This document shows positions 22,980-34,087 of a stretch of DNA of 64,000 nt, one piece after another. The notes beneath the pieces are model-generated. The model searched no databases and had not been told where the DNA came from. It saw only the letters and a list, made by a program, of their open reading frames with translations. The position numbers and the translations under genes are program-made. Location: positions 1,406,021 through 1,470,020 of the forward strand of contig QQBE01000006.1 of assembly GCA_011316235.1 (NCBI GenBank). The letters are read 5' to 3'. Numbering within the stretch: position 1 is the stretch's first letter; the number at the start of each line of letters is the position of its first letter. Source of the DNA: Mycothermus thermophilus (lineage: Eukaryota; Ascomycota; Sordariomycetes; Sordariales; Chaetomiaceae).

Positions 22980-24211
22980 TTACTTTTCGCCATCACCATC
23001 CCTCCCACGCCCCTCCTCCATCTCTCTCCTCCTCTCCGCCCAAAACCCCCTCCCATAACTCACCAAGATTTCCTCACCCTCTCGTATTCCAACATCCTGC
23101 TCCACTGCTTTCTTCCCTGCCCTAACCACAAAAACCGCCATGCACTTTTCACCTGTGCGTGGGTCCCACGCTACGCGGAACTCGGCGTTGGGTTTCGTCT
23201 TAGTCTTTGCTGTCTGTCCCTTTCCGTCGAAATCACAACTACCGTTCTGGCCCTTACTGCCTTGATGTTTCATTTTGCGGTTTTTCTTATTGCCCTTATT
23301 CCTGTCAGAGGTATCTGCGGTACCCTGTTGCTTCAAAGGCTGGTCGGGGACGCCGCGATAATCGTTGATGAAGCGTGCCTCGTTCCCCATGCGCGCGGCG
23401 TCGACGGCGAGGTCGGCATCCCGGTCTAGCCAAAGGTCGTAGTCTGATTTTGCGTAGTCGTAGTCATCGTCTTCTTGGTCTCCCTCCTCCTTATGCTCGG
23501 GTGGGTTGTTCCTTTTGTCGTCGGTAGCAGCAGCGACGGTATCGTCCGGAACAGCAGCCGGAGTCGGATTCAGAAGCGAGCTGGGGTTAAAATCGCATTT
23601 CATCTCCGAGGAAGGGTTCTCGATAGCATCACCACGAGTCCCGGTGCTCAGATCTCCGTCATGCCTTTCTGAGGAGCAAATTACCACCGTCGCGGCCCCT
23701 GTTCCCTCGAGACTCAAACCCAAAGCTCTGTCGTTTTCAGGAGGCCGACCAAATGGATACGTCCCAATGTGCACCTCACCCAGGTACGGCAGGATCAGCT
23801 CACCTGGGGCAAGGTCGCGGGCGGCGAACAGGCCAGCCTGTCCGCATGCCGGATCTGGAGAGAAGTCAGTTGGAGATGAAAAAAAGAGAAAATCAAAATT
23901 CATGAAAAGGTGGAAATCGTAGAACGAAAGTCCTAGAATGTAATGACCATCATGTTTCATCACTCACGTCTCGGATCTGTGATCAATTGGATCCGCACGG
24001 CCGGACACGGTCCCCTCGGCAGGTGCCGGGGCAGCTCCGGGAGCGGGTCGGCCGGGTCCGGAGCGGGCCGCGTGCGGAGAGCCGCCAGGTGGGCCTCCGT
24101 GAGGCGGGGCGAATAGCTTGGCCGGACGAGGTACTTCACGTAGGAGGGCCAGTTTTCTGGGGGTTGTAGGCTGGCTGGGGTTTTGGGCTTGTTGGGTTTG
24201 GCATTTCGAGT
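22980..24211 (-). CDS. SET-domain protein (putative lysine methyltransferase)
   Basis: Two exons (24211-23968, 23854-22980) encode 372 residues. The SET core is split by low complexity: an N-terminal part with ACGQAGLFAARDLAPGELI and LPYLGEVHIG directly after the intron, an acidic Asp/Glu-rich insert, then GNEARFINDYRG, which corresponds to the SET cofactor-binding motif, and finally EEILVSYGRGFW near the C-terminus. No post-SET cysteines are present. The usual NHS-like triplet is replaced by FINDYRG, as in several stand-alone SET proteins. Substrate is unknown. The start ATG at 24211 precedes MTRNAKPNKP; an upstream in-frame extension has no better support. Confidence 0.82.
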
Positions 24212-24645
24212 CATGATGGGATGGTACAGAGAGAAAGGGGGCAATGTGGCAGAGGAAATGAAGCCGAAATATGCTGATAAGGTTGTTTGGTGTCTTTGAA
24301 GAATGTTGAGTCTGTAGAAAGTGAATTGGCCAACGAGATGGAAAAAATGGACCGAGGGTACTGGGTGGATCCATCATGGTGGTTCAGCCAAGATGTTCAA
24401 CCCGAAGACGCCCTCTTCAACCGGGAACGGTACCCGACATCAACCGGAGAGACCTGGAAATAGAAGAAATGAACAAGACATACCATTAAGACACGTAAAA
24501 AACCAAACACCAGTCTAGCGGCCCTACGTAGCAAGTCAACAAGACTCATCCCAGGTTTCAAGTCCACAGGTTGGGGAACCCATGACGATTACTTGCCTGG
24601 AGAGGTGAGAAATAAAGACAAGTAGCAATGGATAGGCAAAAGATA
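24212..24645. other. Intergenic region leading into the tRNA-like array
   Basis: Promoter of the SET gene lies at the left end. From about 24500 the sequence begins to resemble the flanks of the tRNA-like units, for example the CTAGCGG and CAACAAGACTCATCCCA segments, so a decayed fourth unit edge may be present. Confidence 0.45.
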
Positions 24646-24800
24646 TGGTCCGCCCAGGACTCAAACCTGGAACCTTTCGAAATTTAATCCCATCGTTAGA
24701 CGAGAAGTCCCACGAGATAAAAGGAGGCACTGTCCCTAGAGACACGTGCCAGGCGGGAGCTGCCAAACATCAAACGCTCTGACCATTGAGCTAGCGGTCC
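24646..24800 (-). tRNA. Intron-containing tRNA-like gene, copy 1 (anticodon not assigned)
   Basis: Read on the minus strand. The 5' end GGACCGC and 3' end GCGGACC-A form the acceptor stem with one A-A mismatch at pair 3. The D-arm (TAGCTC...GAGC), anticodon stem (TTTGA/TCGAA) and T-arm (CCAGG/CCTGG around TTTGAGT) are complete. An insert of about 82 nt lies in the anticodon loop, as expected for a tRNA intron. A TTTT Pol III terminator follows the 3' end. The acceptor mismatch and imperfect B box make this the weakest of the three copies. Confidence 0.65.
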
Positions 24801-24997
24801 TTTTTTGTTGTTTAAATTCTGCTCTCAAAACTTGGTTAAAGGCTTAAGGCATCGCGCATGAGTACTCAATCACCTAAAGGGCCTTTCTCTAAGAGGACGA
24901 GACTCATTCCAGAGTCAAGTTCACAACCAACAGCGCATCAAGGTCGTTGATAGAGGCAGCAGAGGACTAAAACCTGAAGTGAACAGGCAAAAAATAG

Positions 24998-25163
24998 TGA
25001 TCCGCCCAGGATTCGAACCTGGATCCTTTCGAAAGCTTAATCCCGCGGTTAGACGGGAAACCTTCCCGCCAATAAAGCTGTACTGTAGACACGAGGTCCG
25101 TAAGGGCAGCTCGATCGGGAGAAGTCCAAACACCGAACGCTCTGACCATTGAGCTAGCGGACC
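24998..25163 (-). tRNA. Intron-containing tRNA-like gene, copy 2 (anticodon not assigned)
   Basis: Acceptor stem GGTCCGC/GCGGATC has one G-U pair. D-arm, anticodon stem TTCGG/TCGAA and T-arm CCAGG/CCTGG are intact. The B box GGTTCGAATCC matches the Pol III consensus exactly and the A box region is TAGCTCAATGG. About 93 nt of intron separates the halves. A T6 terminator lies just downstream. The layout around the D- and anticodon stems resembles fungal lysine tRNAs (GAGCGTTCGG), but the loop itself does not. Confidence 0.72.
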
Positions 25164-25366
25164 TTTTCTTGTTGGGATTCTGCTCCCAAAACTTGGTTAA
25201 ATACCTGAGGCATTGCGTACAGGTAGTCAATCACCGAAAGGGGCTTTTCTCTAAGAGGACAAGGACCCATCCCAAAGTCCAAGTCACAACCAACAACGGA
25301 CCAAATGGAATTCTTGATGCTGGCAGAAAGGGAGGAGAGAAACAGCAGTAACCAGGCAAAAAATGA

Positions 25367-25527
25367 TGGTCCGCCCAGGACTTGAACCTGGAACCTTTCG
25401 ATATTTAATCCCGTGGTTAGACGAGAAGCTTGCTCCGGCCAGTAAGGTCGGGGCCCCGGTGTATGCCGACCAGAACGGGCGGGAGCAGCCCAAACTTCGA
25501 ACGCTCCGACCATTGAGCTAGCGGACC
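25367..25527 (-). tRNA. Intron-containing tRNA-like gene, copy 3 (anticodon not assigned)
   Basis: The acceptor stem GGTCCGC/GCGGACC pairs perfectly, with discriminator A. D-arm, anticodon stem TTCGA/TCGAA and T-arm are complete, and a T6 Pol III terminator follows. About 88 nt of intron is present. In the precursor, loop bases GTTT can pair with AAAT at the intron end, and TCCCG pairs with CGGGA further in, resembling the bulge-helix-bulge recognised by tRNA splicing endonuclease. Confidence 0.72.
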
Positions 25528-25613
25528 GTGACCTTGTTGAAATGTATGCGACAAAGACTTGACCATATAGGCGGCGCATGCTCATTCACCGTCCTTGTCT
25601 CAGGTTGGTATCT

Positions 25614-28277
25614 CTATTCAACCAAAAACCCACCACCATAATCATCCTCTCCCCCTTCATCATCCTCATCTGGCACGAAGAATCCTCCTCCTGCACCATC
25701 TTCGCCATCTTCCCCCTCACTGACATCCTCCATTCCCGCATCCCCCACCGCCTCCTTCCCTTCCTCCTCTTCCTCTTCTTCCTCCTCTTTCTCCTCAACG
25801 CCAGCCCAAACCCTCTCCCGAATCCTCAACGCCCTCAAAAACAACTTCCACATCGCCAACGCCCTCCTTGACCTCCTCTCCTGTTCCTCCTCCTCCTCCA
25901 AATCCTCCAACCCCTCGATCACCGCCCAAACCGCCTCTTCCGCTTCCTTGGGCACCACCGCTCCCCGCAACACCGCCGTGCCTTGCTTCCCTTTGAACTC
26001 AAACCCCGTTAGGGCCGGTGCGTAGTCCACGCCCAGGATAAACGCCGCCTGCGCCGCGCGCTCGTGACGGATATGCGCTCCTCCCGCAGGTATCATGCTC
26101 GGGACGTACACCTCGACGTTGCCGAACCGGTTCTTGGGAATGCGCCCATCCACCACCGGCGGCGGGACGTACAAATCTGTCTGCTCAAATGTGTAGAGCG
26201 GGGTAAACCCCTGCGCCGCGTCGCCGAAAAGGCCTACCCTATCCGGATCATCATCGTCCCCAAAATCCCGCCCGTCATCATCGTCGTCAAGACCTCTCTT
26301 CCTCTTCTTTTTTGGCACGCTCTTCACCGGCTCCTCCCCCTCTCTCACCACCCTGCCCAAGCGGAACCACCTTTCCCTCGTTCTTGCCACGCGCACGTCG
26401 CTGCGGCGATAGATCCTCTCGAGCGGCGCCTTGGCGCCCGCGCTCACCGTCCCACTCGGCCGGGCACCCGGCACGAGCACCTCGTTCCTGCGCAGGTGGC
26501 GCTCGAGCGCGTACAACGGGTGGTCTTTGAAATCGGCCACATTGCGGGGCATGGGCTCGCGCGCCTCCGCGGCGGCCAGCTCGCTGAGCTCGATCTGGTC
26601 CAGGTTGGTGGGCTCTGGGCGCGTGTAGCGCTTCAGAAGGCGGCGGTACCAGCGCTGGTAGTGGTTGTCATCGTCGGTGGCTCCGGACGAGGAGGTGGTT
26701 GCCGAGGGGAAGCCGTCGATGCGGAGCTTGCGGGTTTTGGAGGTGTACGCCTTGGCGTAGCGGCGCGTGACGTCGCGGGCCGAGCCGTCGGCCGAAAAGG
26801 CGATGACATAGGACATGTTGTTGAGCATGTCAGAGGCTGGCGGTTCGAGGGCCCGGGGTTTCCACTGTGTGTTTGTGACCAGAGGATCGACAGGCTGCCA
26901 TTTCTGGTGGGCTACGTCGAGGACTTCAACCCAGTAGACCGGGAATGGCGATTCGCCGCGGATGCGCTTTGGTGGTTGTGTTGCTGGTTGGGGAGAAGGG
27001 AGTGAGGGGGGCGCTATGGACGGCATCCTGTAGGCGGCGGCGTGAGGATGGCCAAGACGAGCCCGAGGTGAAAAGGTCGTTGCCCCAGCCTGGAACTCGG
27101 GGAATTTTGTCTCGTGCTTGGCCACTGCCGCTGCGTAGCTTTCCATCTGGGATGGCTGTTTTGGTTTCTCCTGCCCCTTGGGTTGCTTAGGCATCGCGGG
27201 TGACCCAGCCACAAAGGGGAGCGGCTGCAAGGAGCAGACCAGCCGGGCCTCAACTCCAACAGAACGGAGGAGGGCGCAGAACAGCTGCGCGCCAACATCT
27301 CGGGAGCCTTTCAACGTCCGCGCTGCCTTGAGGAAATCTTCCTTCTCCTTCGTGGACTCCATGTCGTCGGGGAGTTGATACTGCGCATCACATCAGCCCA
27401 GCCCCCAGCAGGGCGAAAGGGAGCTACGTACATCCTTGATTTGCTGTTCATTTTCCGCCCACAAGGCCCTCCAGAGGCCTCTCTCCGTGATGGAGAACTT
27501 GAGCCTGAACCAATCCCTAGCCTCTTGTAGCCCCTTCTTGAGGGACTCTGATCGGGAAAACTGGTTCAGGCTGGCTCGGGGAATCAAGGAAGACACCGTC
27601 TTCTGGGGGAGCAAGGGGCGGAGGGCATCCCGGACCCGAGGGTCGTTGCACCAGCGGTTCCTGATTTCGACGTGGGCAAGGAGACAGACCAAGTGAACCT
27701 TATGTATCTCGATTCGACGTGCCTTTTCCTGTCTGTTGATTCCTTTTCGGCGCTCTGTTCGGCGCGAGAGCAGGGAGGCCAAATGAGCCGACAGGTCGAG
27801 ACTCAACCCTTCAGATGCTCCTCCAGCATCACCGCCTGCTGATGAGGCCGTAGGCTGAATGGGGACATCTTCAAAATCGAGCTCGTCATCCTCATCGTCG
27901 TCGTCCGAATCCCTCATGATCGTCTGAACAGTGGGTGCCGGCACGGTCCCTTCTTGCTGAGCATGCTTTTGAGGGGTATCGTCGGCAACAACAGCCGCAG
28001 CCGCCGGCGGCTTCTGGCTGGCCGGGGTGTTCGCAGAGCCGGATGTCTGCGCAGACGTAGTTGTCGCGCGACGGCCTTCCCCCGGCCGCTTGCGCTTTAA
28101 CGGCCGTTCAGGAGAATCGGCAGACTGCGCGGCTATCTCGGACCTTGCCTCGGCCAGCATGGCTCGGTAGACATCCGGCACGGCGGAGGCTGCCGCCTGC
28201 GCCGCTCTCCTTGAGCTCGCCCGCGTTGCGCGGGTGCTGCTGGAGTTAGCCGAAGCATTGCGCTTGCGGCCTGCCAT
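25614..28277 (-). CDS. rad4: Rad4/XPC-family DNA damage recognition protein
   Basis: Two exons (28277-27432, 27380-25614) encode 870 residues. Rad4 recognises helix-distorting lesions and starts global-genome nucleotide excision repair with Rad23. Exon 1 has a basic N-terminus, an acidic run (DSDDDDEDDELDFEDVP) and the beginning of the transglutaminase-like domain. That domain continues across the phase-0 intron into exon 2 with GAQLFCALLRSVGVEARLVCSL and YWVEVLDVAHQKWQPVDPLV. The beta-hairpin domains follow: BHD1 near DHPLYALERHLRRNEVLVPG, BHD2 around ERIYRRSDV, and BHD3 with GRIPKNRFGNVEVYVPSM. The C-terminus is highly acidic. The ATG at 28277 is preferred over a GTG two codons upstream. 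Confidence 0.95.
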
Positions 28278-29088
28278 TAGCACTGTCGAAATATCCCCAA
28301 GGGAAGTATGGCGTGCCCAGAAAACACAAGCAGAGATGATGGATTGATGGAAGAGCGAAACACGCCGAACCGGCTTGGCTGGGGCCCACGAACCACACTA
28401 CTACGCCTTTTGGCGAACTCATGACGCGGCAGCAGCGCGAGGTCACGTGATCACTTTAGGAGAGACAGGAATCGACTCCAAGTCGAGCTTGAGCAATCCA
28501 GCAGTCCAGGCTCACAATCCACATCTCTTCATCTCTTTGCAGGTCAATTATAGCGGTTGGGTATCGAAATTTGAAGAGGAACTAGTACTAGGTATCGTAG
28601 GTGACAAAAAGCCAACGCGTCAGAGAAAAAACAGACAGACAGACAGACCATCTAGGTGGGCAACACGTCGCACACCACCATCTCGTCAAACATCCGCCCC
28701 ATCCAAGCCCAGTTCAAGCCATTTCAGACTTTCAAACAAGCCAGATGCCGTCCCTCGCGGTGGCAACTATTAACTCCCAGCAATTCCCAGAGAAACAGCA
28801 AAAGGATGTAGAATAGCAAGTGCGTTCCAACACCATCCCACCCTGCGCCAATCTCCAGAACCCCATCCTCCAGAATATGGCGTGCTTTGCCAGTCCCAGT
28901 CAGACCCAGACCGCATCCTGGCCTGGTTTTCTATCTCCCCATATCGGTAGCTTCGGCACGGGAATGGGAGGGAATTCTCATCTCCGTACCCAAGGCCATT
29001 ACCACCCAACATCCGCGCAGAAAATCATCGGTAGGCCACGTATATCAGAGCCAAGAATCATCAAGCAAGACGTTGAATCATGACGCAA
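28278..29088. other. Intergenic region with a short GACA repeat
   Basis: This 811-bp interval holds the Rad4 promoter and the 3' flank of the Ala-rich gene. A tetranucleotide run, (GACA)n, occupies about 28631-28648. No gene was seen. Confidence 0.55.
28631..28648. repeat. Short (ACAG)n microsatellite
   Basis: About four and a half copies of ACAG lie in noncoding sequence upstream of rad4. Confidence 0.85.
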
Positions 29089-30152
29089 TTAAGCCGTCGG
29101 GGCCGGAGCTGCCGCGGCCGGGGCAGCAGCAGCTACCTCTTTCTTTTCCTCCTTCTTCTCTTCAGCAGGAGCAGGGGCCGCAGGGGTAGCCTCCGCCTTC
29201 TTCTCCTCAGCAGGGGCAGCGGCTGGAGCAGCGGCTGGAGGGACGGCTTCCTCTTTCTTCTCTTCAGCGGGAGCGGCAGCAGGAGCAGGAGCAGGAGCAG
29301 CAGGCTCTTCCTTCTTCTCCTCAGCAACAGGGGCAGGGGCTGGGGTTTCGGCAGCCGGAGCCGCAGCCGCAGCCGGGGCCTCGGCCGGAGCTGGAGCCGG
29401 AGGAGCAGCAGACTCGGTTGTTGTAGGGGCAGCCGCAGTGGTTGCGGCTGCCTCGGTAGCGGCCGCGGCGGGGGCCGGAGTCGTCTCCGCCGGAGCCGGT
29501 GTGGCGGCAGGAGCTGTGGTAGTCTCGGGGGTAGCGGCGGTAGTCGTGGCCGCAGCAGCCTCTGCCGGTGCAGGAGGAGCGGGGACTGGGGCGGTCTCCG
29601 TAGCCGGAGCAGTCTCGGAGGCGGCAGCGGCGGGCACGGCAGCTGTGGACAGGACTGTTAGCACGCTGGGGTTGTCAGAGAGGGGATATGTGCCACAGGT
29701 CGTACCAGGAGCCGGAGGGGCCGGCGTCTCCTCCTTCTTGGCCTCGGTCGTAGCAGCAGCGGCCTCCGTCGCAGGCGCGGGCGTTGTTTCGGCTGTTGGA
29801 TCATGGCCAGTCAGCCCAAGCCTTGGGCGTCAAACCTCAGTTGTTTATCAGGGCACTCACCAGCAGCAGCTGGGGCGGCAGCGGGGGCGGCAGCCGTCTC
29901 AGGCTTGGTCGCCTCCACGGGGGCGGCGGGAGTGGTCGTGGTTGTGGTCTCAGCGGCCGCAGGGGCAGCCGCCTCTGTTTCTTCGGAGATTTTCTTGCCG
30001 TTCTTCTTGCTAAATTTCTGCTTGAGGGCGGCCTTGAGCTTCGCCTTCAGGGCGTCCAAGGCACCAGGAGCTGTGGTTGGGATGCACGTCAACGTCGAGC
30101 GGTCCTCCTTCGACCGGGCGGAGCGCGGGCGAAACTTACGAATGCCGGGCAT
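29089..30152 (-). CDS. Small Ala/Pro/Glu/Thr-rich low-complexity protein, four exons
   Basis: Exons 30152-30140, 30070-29861, 29792-29706 and 29642-29089 join in frame through GT-AG introns to give 287 residues. The first coding exon is only 13 nt (MPGI plus one base). The N-terminus has a short basic amphipathic segment (ALDALKAKLKAALKQKFSKKN). The rest is repetitive Ala, Pro, Thr and Glu with APAEEKKEE-type repeats towards the end. I do not recognise a family. The amphipathic basic start could bind membranes or nucleic acid, but this is speculation. The opposite strand also has a long open frame, which I treat as a by-product of biased composition because splice sites and the tiny first exon support the minus strand. 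Confidence 0.72.
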
Positions 30153-33100
30153 TTTGATAGGTGTGTGAAGCAGTCAAATACGTAAGATGCCGTAAAAGTT
30201 GGAATGGAAATGTTGGGCTGCGCGTTTGCCGCCGTCGAGGATGTCTTTGTGGAAGCCGACGCGAAAGGAGGAGCTGGCAGGTGACAAGGAAGGGTGGGAA
30301 AAGGGAGAGAGGAGAAAGAAACAAGTCGGGCGATGGACGAGAGATGCGCAGCCGCGTCAAGCTAAAATAACACTACGGATACCTGAGGCTAACGAAACAG
30401 GCCTGTCGGGCGCTCCGTCGCACAGTAGCTACCAACCGAGCCTCGTGTTTTGACACGGGTCAATGTTACTTAAGTGGTGTGGCAGTGGATGAGGAGTGCG
30501 TCGTGTTGTGTTGGGTGTTGAAGACACCAAGACGAAGTGGTCAAAGTGGATATTTGGGTCTGGACCTCCCCAACCTTTCTCCCCCTGTTTCCCATCTCGG
30601 GCTGCCCCTGCACGAAACCTGAGACGCCTTGATCCTCCAAGGCGCAGCGAGATGCAGTTCCCGTCCCGCGGAGACGTCAGAATGCAAACAGAACCACGGA
30701 AGTTGCAGACAGATGTCCTTTGTTTGGGTTCCCATGTGAGCACTCGGCTTCAGGTTCCGGACTTGACGTTGGAGCTTCCAAGTGAATGACGGAAGTGGGA
30801 CGCCAGATGAACCCTTGATCTTTTGAGCCAACCTCTCATCTTGCAGCTTCCCCTCTTCAGTTTTCCTGGCTTGGGGCGCCAAAGAGGCGTGCCTGGGAAA
30901 AGGAAGCTTGTTGATTGGAACTTGCTTGAGAGGTCGCAGCACAAACATGCGACCGCGCGCCCGCGTTCCAGGGCACTCGATCAGTGTCATCTTGTCTGCA
31001 TCTCGCATGCTGCCCCGCGCATCTCGGGTCCAAATTTGGATCCCCCTGGGGCGGCTAATCTTAACTGGGGCATTTTATAACGGTCACGGAGGTAATGTAG
31101 CATTTATCTTGTGTCCCGAGTTCGAGCGCGAACTTCAATTTCTTGAAGAGATGATTCAAAGGCCCTCGATTTGAGTCTTCAGCAGCTGTCAAACCAGCTG
31201 TCCACCATTCAAGTAAACACCGCCCCAATGCAGCTAAAGTCCGTCATCACTTTGATAAGGCACACTTGGCATTTTCATATGTGCCACGTGCATAATGTTG
31301 TCCGTCGCAGCTGAAAAGCTACCCCACCGCTGATCGTGTGGGATGGTCCCAAGCCAGTCGGCAACAAAAGAGGGCACCATGATGTTGGCAATTTGACTTT
31401 CTGATACGTACATCGTACAGCTGAAACACCTGTCTTCATGGTTGTCGATGGATTGTGATTTTCAACTCGGCTGATGAAGAGTCATTGACTAGCAGGCGGC
31501 GGCTCCCTGAGGTGGATGAATCTTCAATGGAGATGTCCCGAATTTCCCAATCCGGAAATTCCGTTGTCTCGTCCGTCGTTGAGGTTGGATGGAGACTGCC
31601 CGTTAATAGGCTGGGCCAACCCCAAAATACCTACAACAGCCCTGTCATGGGAAACTCATTGGGCACATCGAGGTTCGTTGGGCAAAATATACATGGGTCC
31701 TTTTGCAATTCAGGATCAATCATGGAGATCTATAATGGGCTGCGAGTTGCGTGCCCACCAGCACGAGGCCAGAACCAAGGTTAAGTGTTTGGGGCATCGC
31801 TGGGTTTGGACTCCTTCGCCAAAAGTTCCCTCGCCTTCGATTCTTCGCAGGACATTCATTACCTACCCCTAGGCATGCAGCCAAACCGACATCCATCTTT
31901 GCACAAAATCCTCAAAGACTCAACGTCACGCTCGCGACGTCCCGAGCCGTAATGATGTCCCGTTAAGCGAGACGGAACCCTGGGCCCGAGTCAAACTTAT
32001 CGGGCGTTTGCCTAGCTTGACCTTCCAGAAGCGAAGAATTGCTGTGGTCCTGGTGGGCTCTGGTCGGTTTTCGGAGATGGCTGGTTCTCCGATAATCAGG
32101 CGAGACGGTCCATGGTGCCGTCGTTGAACTGTCTCTTGCTGGTTATGAGAAATGGGCTCCGAGGTTGGTCACCTTCAAACCTCGTTGCGGAAGGAACTCT
32201 CCAACAAGTCCAGTCTCAGTTCTTACCCGTCAGTTGACTTGGTCTCAAGTCGGGATGCGTTCCATGATCTCCAACGGCAACTGCCCGTGGTTGCCCGATG
32301 TGAAGTGAACAGGCATGTACAATTTCATGAACTTTCTATCAAACACGCTAGTCGTCAGGATCGATATTACATACATACAAAACTCTGGCCTGCACCAACA
32401 GATGGTACATCTCGCGGTTCCGCGGGGCTCCTTCCCTTGGATGTGCCTCTCCTTCCCGGACTGAAAGACAGCGGCATTTCGATATCCTAGCAGTTGATGG
32501 GAAGGCATAGCCAGAACACAATGTCCCCGGTGGATGGTACCTCCCCTCCCTCGTCATGGAAACTGGATGCTCTTCTTGTGACTGGAACGTCGTGGGCCCG
32601 GGTGTGTGGTACTCAGCCCCTTGACCTTCATCTTCTCCCCCCATATCAGCGACTCCAAGCACCGGGAACCTGGAAATCTCGAATCATCCATTCCCACGGT
32701 CCTTGACCCTTTAACGGCATCATCGGGCTTTCATCACGTTTCTCTCCTCGTAGCGCCCTGCTCGTCTACTATGAAACGCCGGAAAGGGGATGCTGCTACG
32801 ACACCTGCCTTGGCTTAGAACCATGCCCAGGCTACGCCGCGCGTACCATAAACTCATGTGCCCTCTTGTCCCATCTCTCATTTTCATCAGAAAAGTACAA
32901 GCCCGGGCGCGCCTGAGGACCCCTTTCGCAATCGATTAGACTCGGTCAATGTCTGGATCTGCCAAACGAGAGTCAGCATGTTGAATGGAAGCAACCACCA
33001 GAGCTCGTCGTGCTTCTCCGTAGGTATGTACCTCCATAAGGGAGAGAAGCAGAAGAAGATAAGTTAAAGCCACGAGGCATTCCAGGTCATGAATCATATG

Positions 33101-34087
33101 TGATGTCAACAAAAAAGAATAAATAATTTCTATATCCCACCAGCCTCGGCCACGCCAAGTCAGCCCAGGGGAATCATTGAGAACAAGTCATGACCAGAAA
33201 AGAACAGCCGCCCAATGGAATAGTGAATGATATGCCACTCCAAAAACGAAATGCCCCATTGTTGTTTTGTCCGTATTGCAATCCTGTCCCCAGGTATCAA
33301 AAAAAATTTTCGCCTCCCAATCCAATGGTATGTACCTATGTATATCCGATCCTGCTCCGAGATAGAGACACCTGCCTGCCTCGTCTTGTGTTGTTACTCC
33401 AGTCATAGGATATGACACAAACCACCTACCCAACCAACAGCCCAACTTGGTTGACACGAAGGGTGGCAAGTAACCCAAGACAAGACGACGAGAGAGACCC
33501 TTGACAAACTTGATCATCATATCATCCTTTTTTGTTGTTTTTTGTTGTTGCCGTGGGGCAGTGTTTCATGACCCCGAACAGAAAACGGCCAGAGACAAAA
33601 ATTGGCCAGAGAAAACAAGCAGTTAGAAAAAACGGAGGAAGAAAAAGCGACGAAACCCAGCCACCCTTCCCCTACGCCATCCACACCTATCCATCCGTTC
33701 CGTCTTTGTAATAAAAAAAAGGACTCCTGCCGCCACCATACACCTCTTTCTTCAAGCAAAAAATCCTCGTACTGATAAAAATGCAATGCGAACCTGCCCA
33801 TGTATACCATTCACTTATGGAAATATGTACTTTGGGATATTTTATTCATTCGTGAGTGCATGGTCCGTAGGAAGAAAAAGAAAACCTGAAATGCACGGGT
33901 AAGCACAAAAAGCAGGTGTCAATCGGGACTCGCCGTCGTCCTTCAAGCCGGCAGTCTGGACATAGGTTGTTGTTGTCTCAGCGCCCTTTCGATCCGAGGG
34001 TTCCGAAGTGGCGAACTCCGCAAAATGGCAGACCAACGCAACCGGGGAGCGAGCTTGTTGTGCGCTTTGCTATGCACCCAGCCAGCC
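30153..34087. other. 3.9-kb intergenic region, no gene seen
   Basis: It lies between the start of the Ala-rich gene and the stop of the copper-fist gene, both on the minus strand. All open frames are short, lack splice logic and resemble nothing known to me. The part nearest 34087 is likely the 3' untranslated region of the copper-fist gene; the part nearest 30153 is the promoter of the Ala-rich gene. Confidence 0.5.

Larger units (their letters stand above)
24500..25590. repeat. Tandem array of about 352-369-bp units, each with a tRNA-like gene
   Basis: The three tRNA-like genes share homologous flanks. Recognisable shared flank pieces are the CTTGGTTAAA region, the CAATCACC segment, TTCTCTAAGAGGAC, CACAACCAAC and the AGGCAAAA block before each 3' end. 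Unit spacing is 352 bp (copy 1 to 2) and 369 bp (copy 2 to 3). Flanks and intron bodies have diverged strongly while the tRNA-like exons have not. Confidence 0.85.

Noticed and set aside
24500..25590. Interpretation of the tRNA-like units as SINEs
   Set aside because: The three units are tandem in one place, lack a poly(A) or other SINE tail and target-site duplications, and each has a complete 3' tRNA half with its own terminator. A dispersed family cannot be tested from this window.
29080..29661. Plus-strand open frames opposite the Ala-rich gene
   Set aside because: They are Ser/Gly/Arg-rich or Ala/Val-rich by-products of the biased composition. The minus strand has the frame-preserving introns and a start codon.
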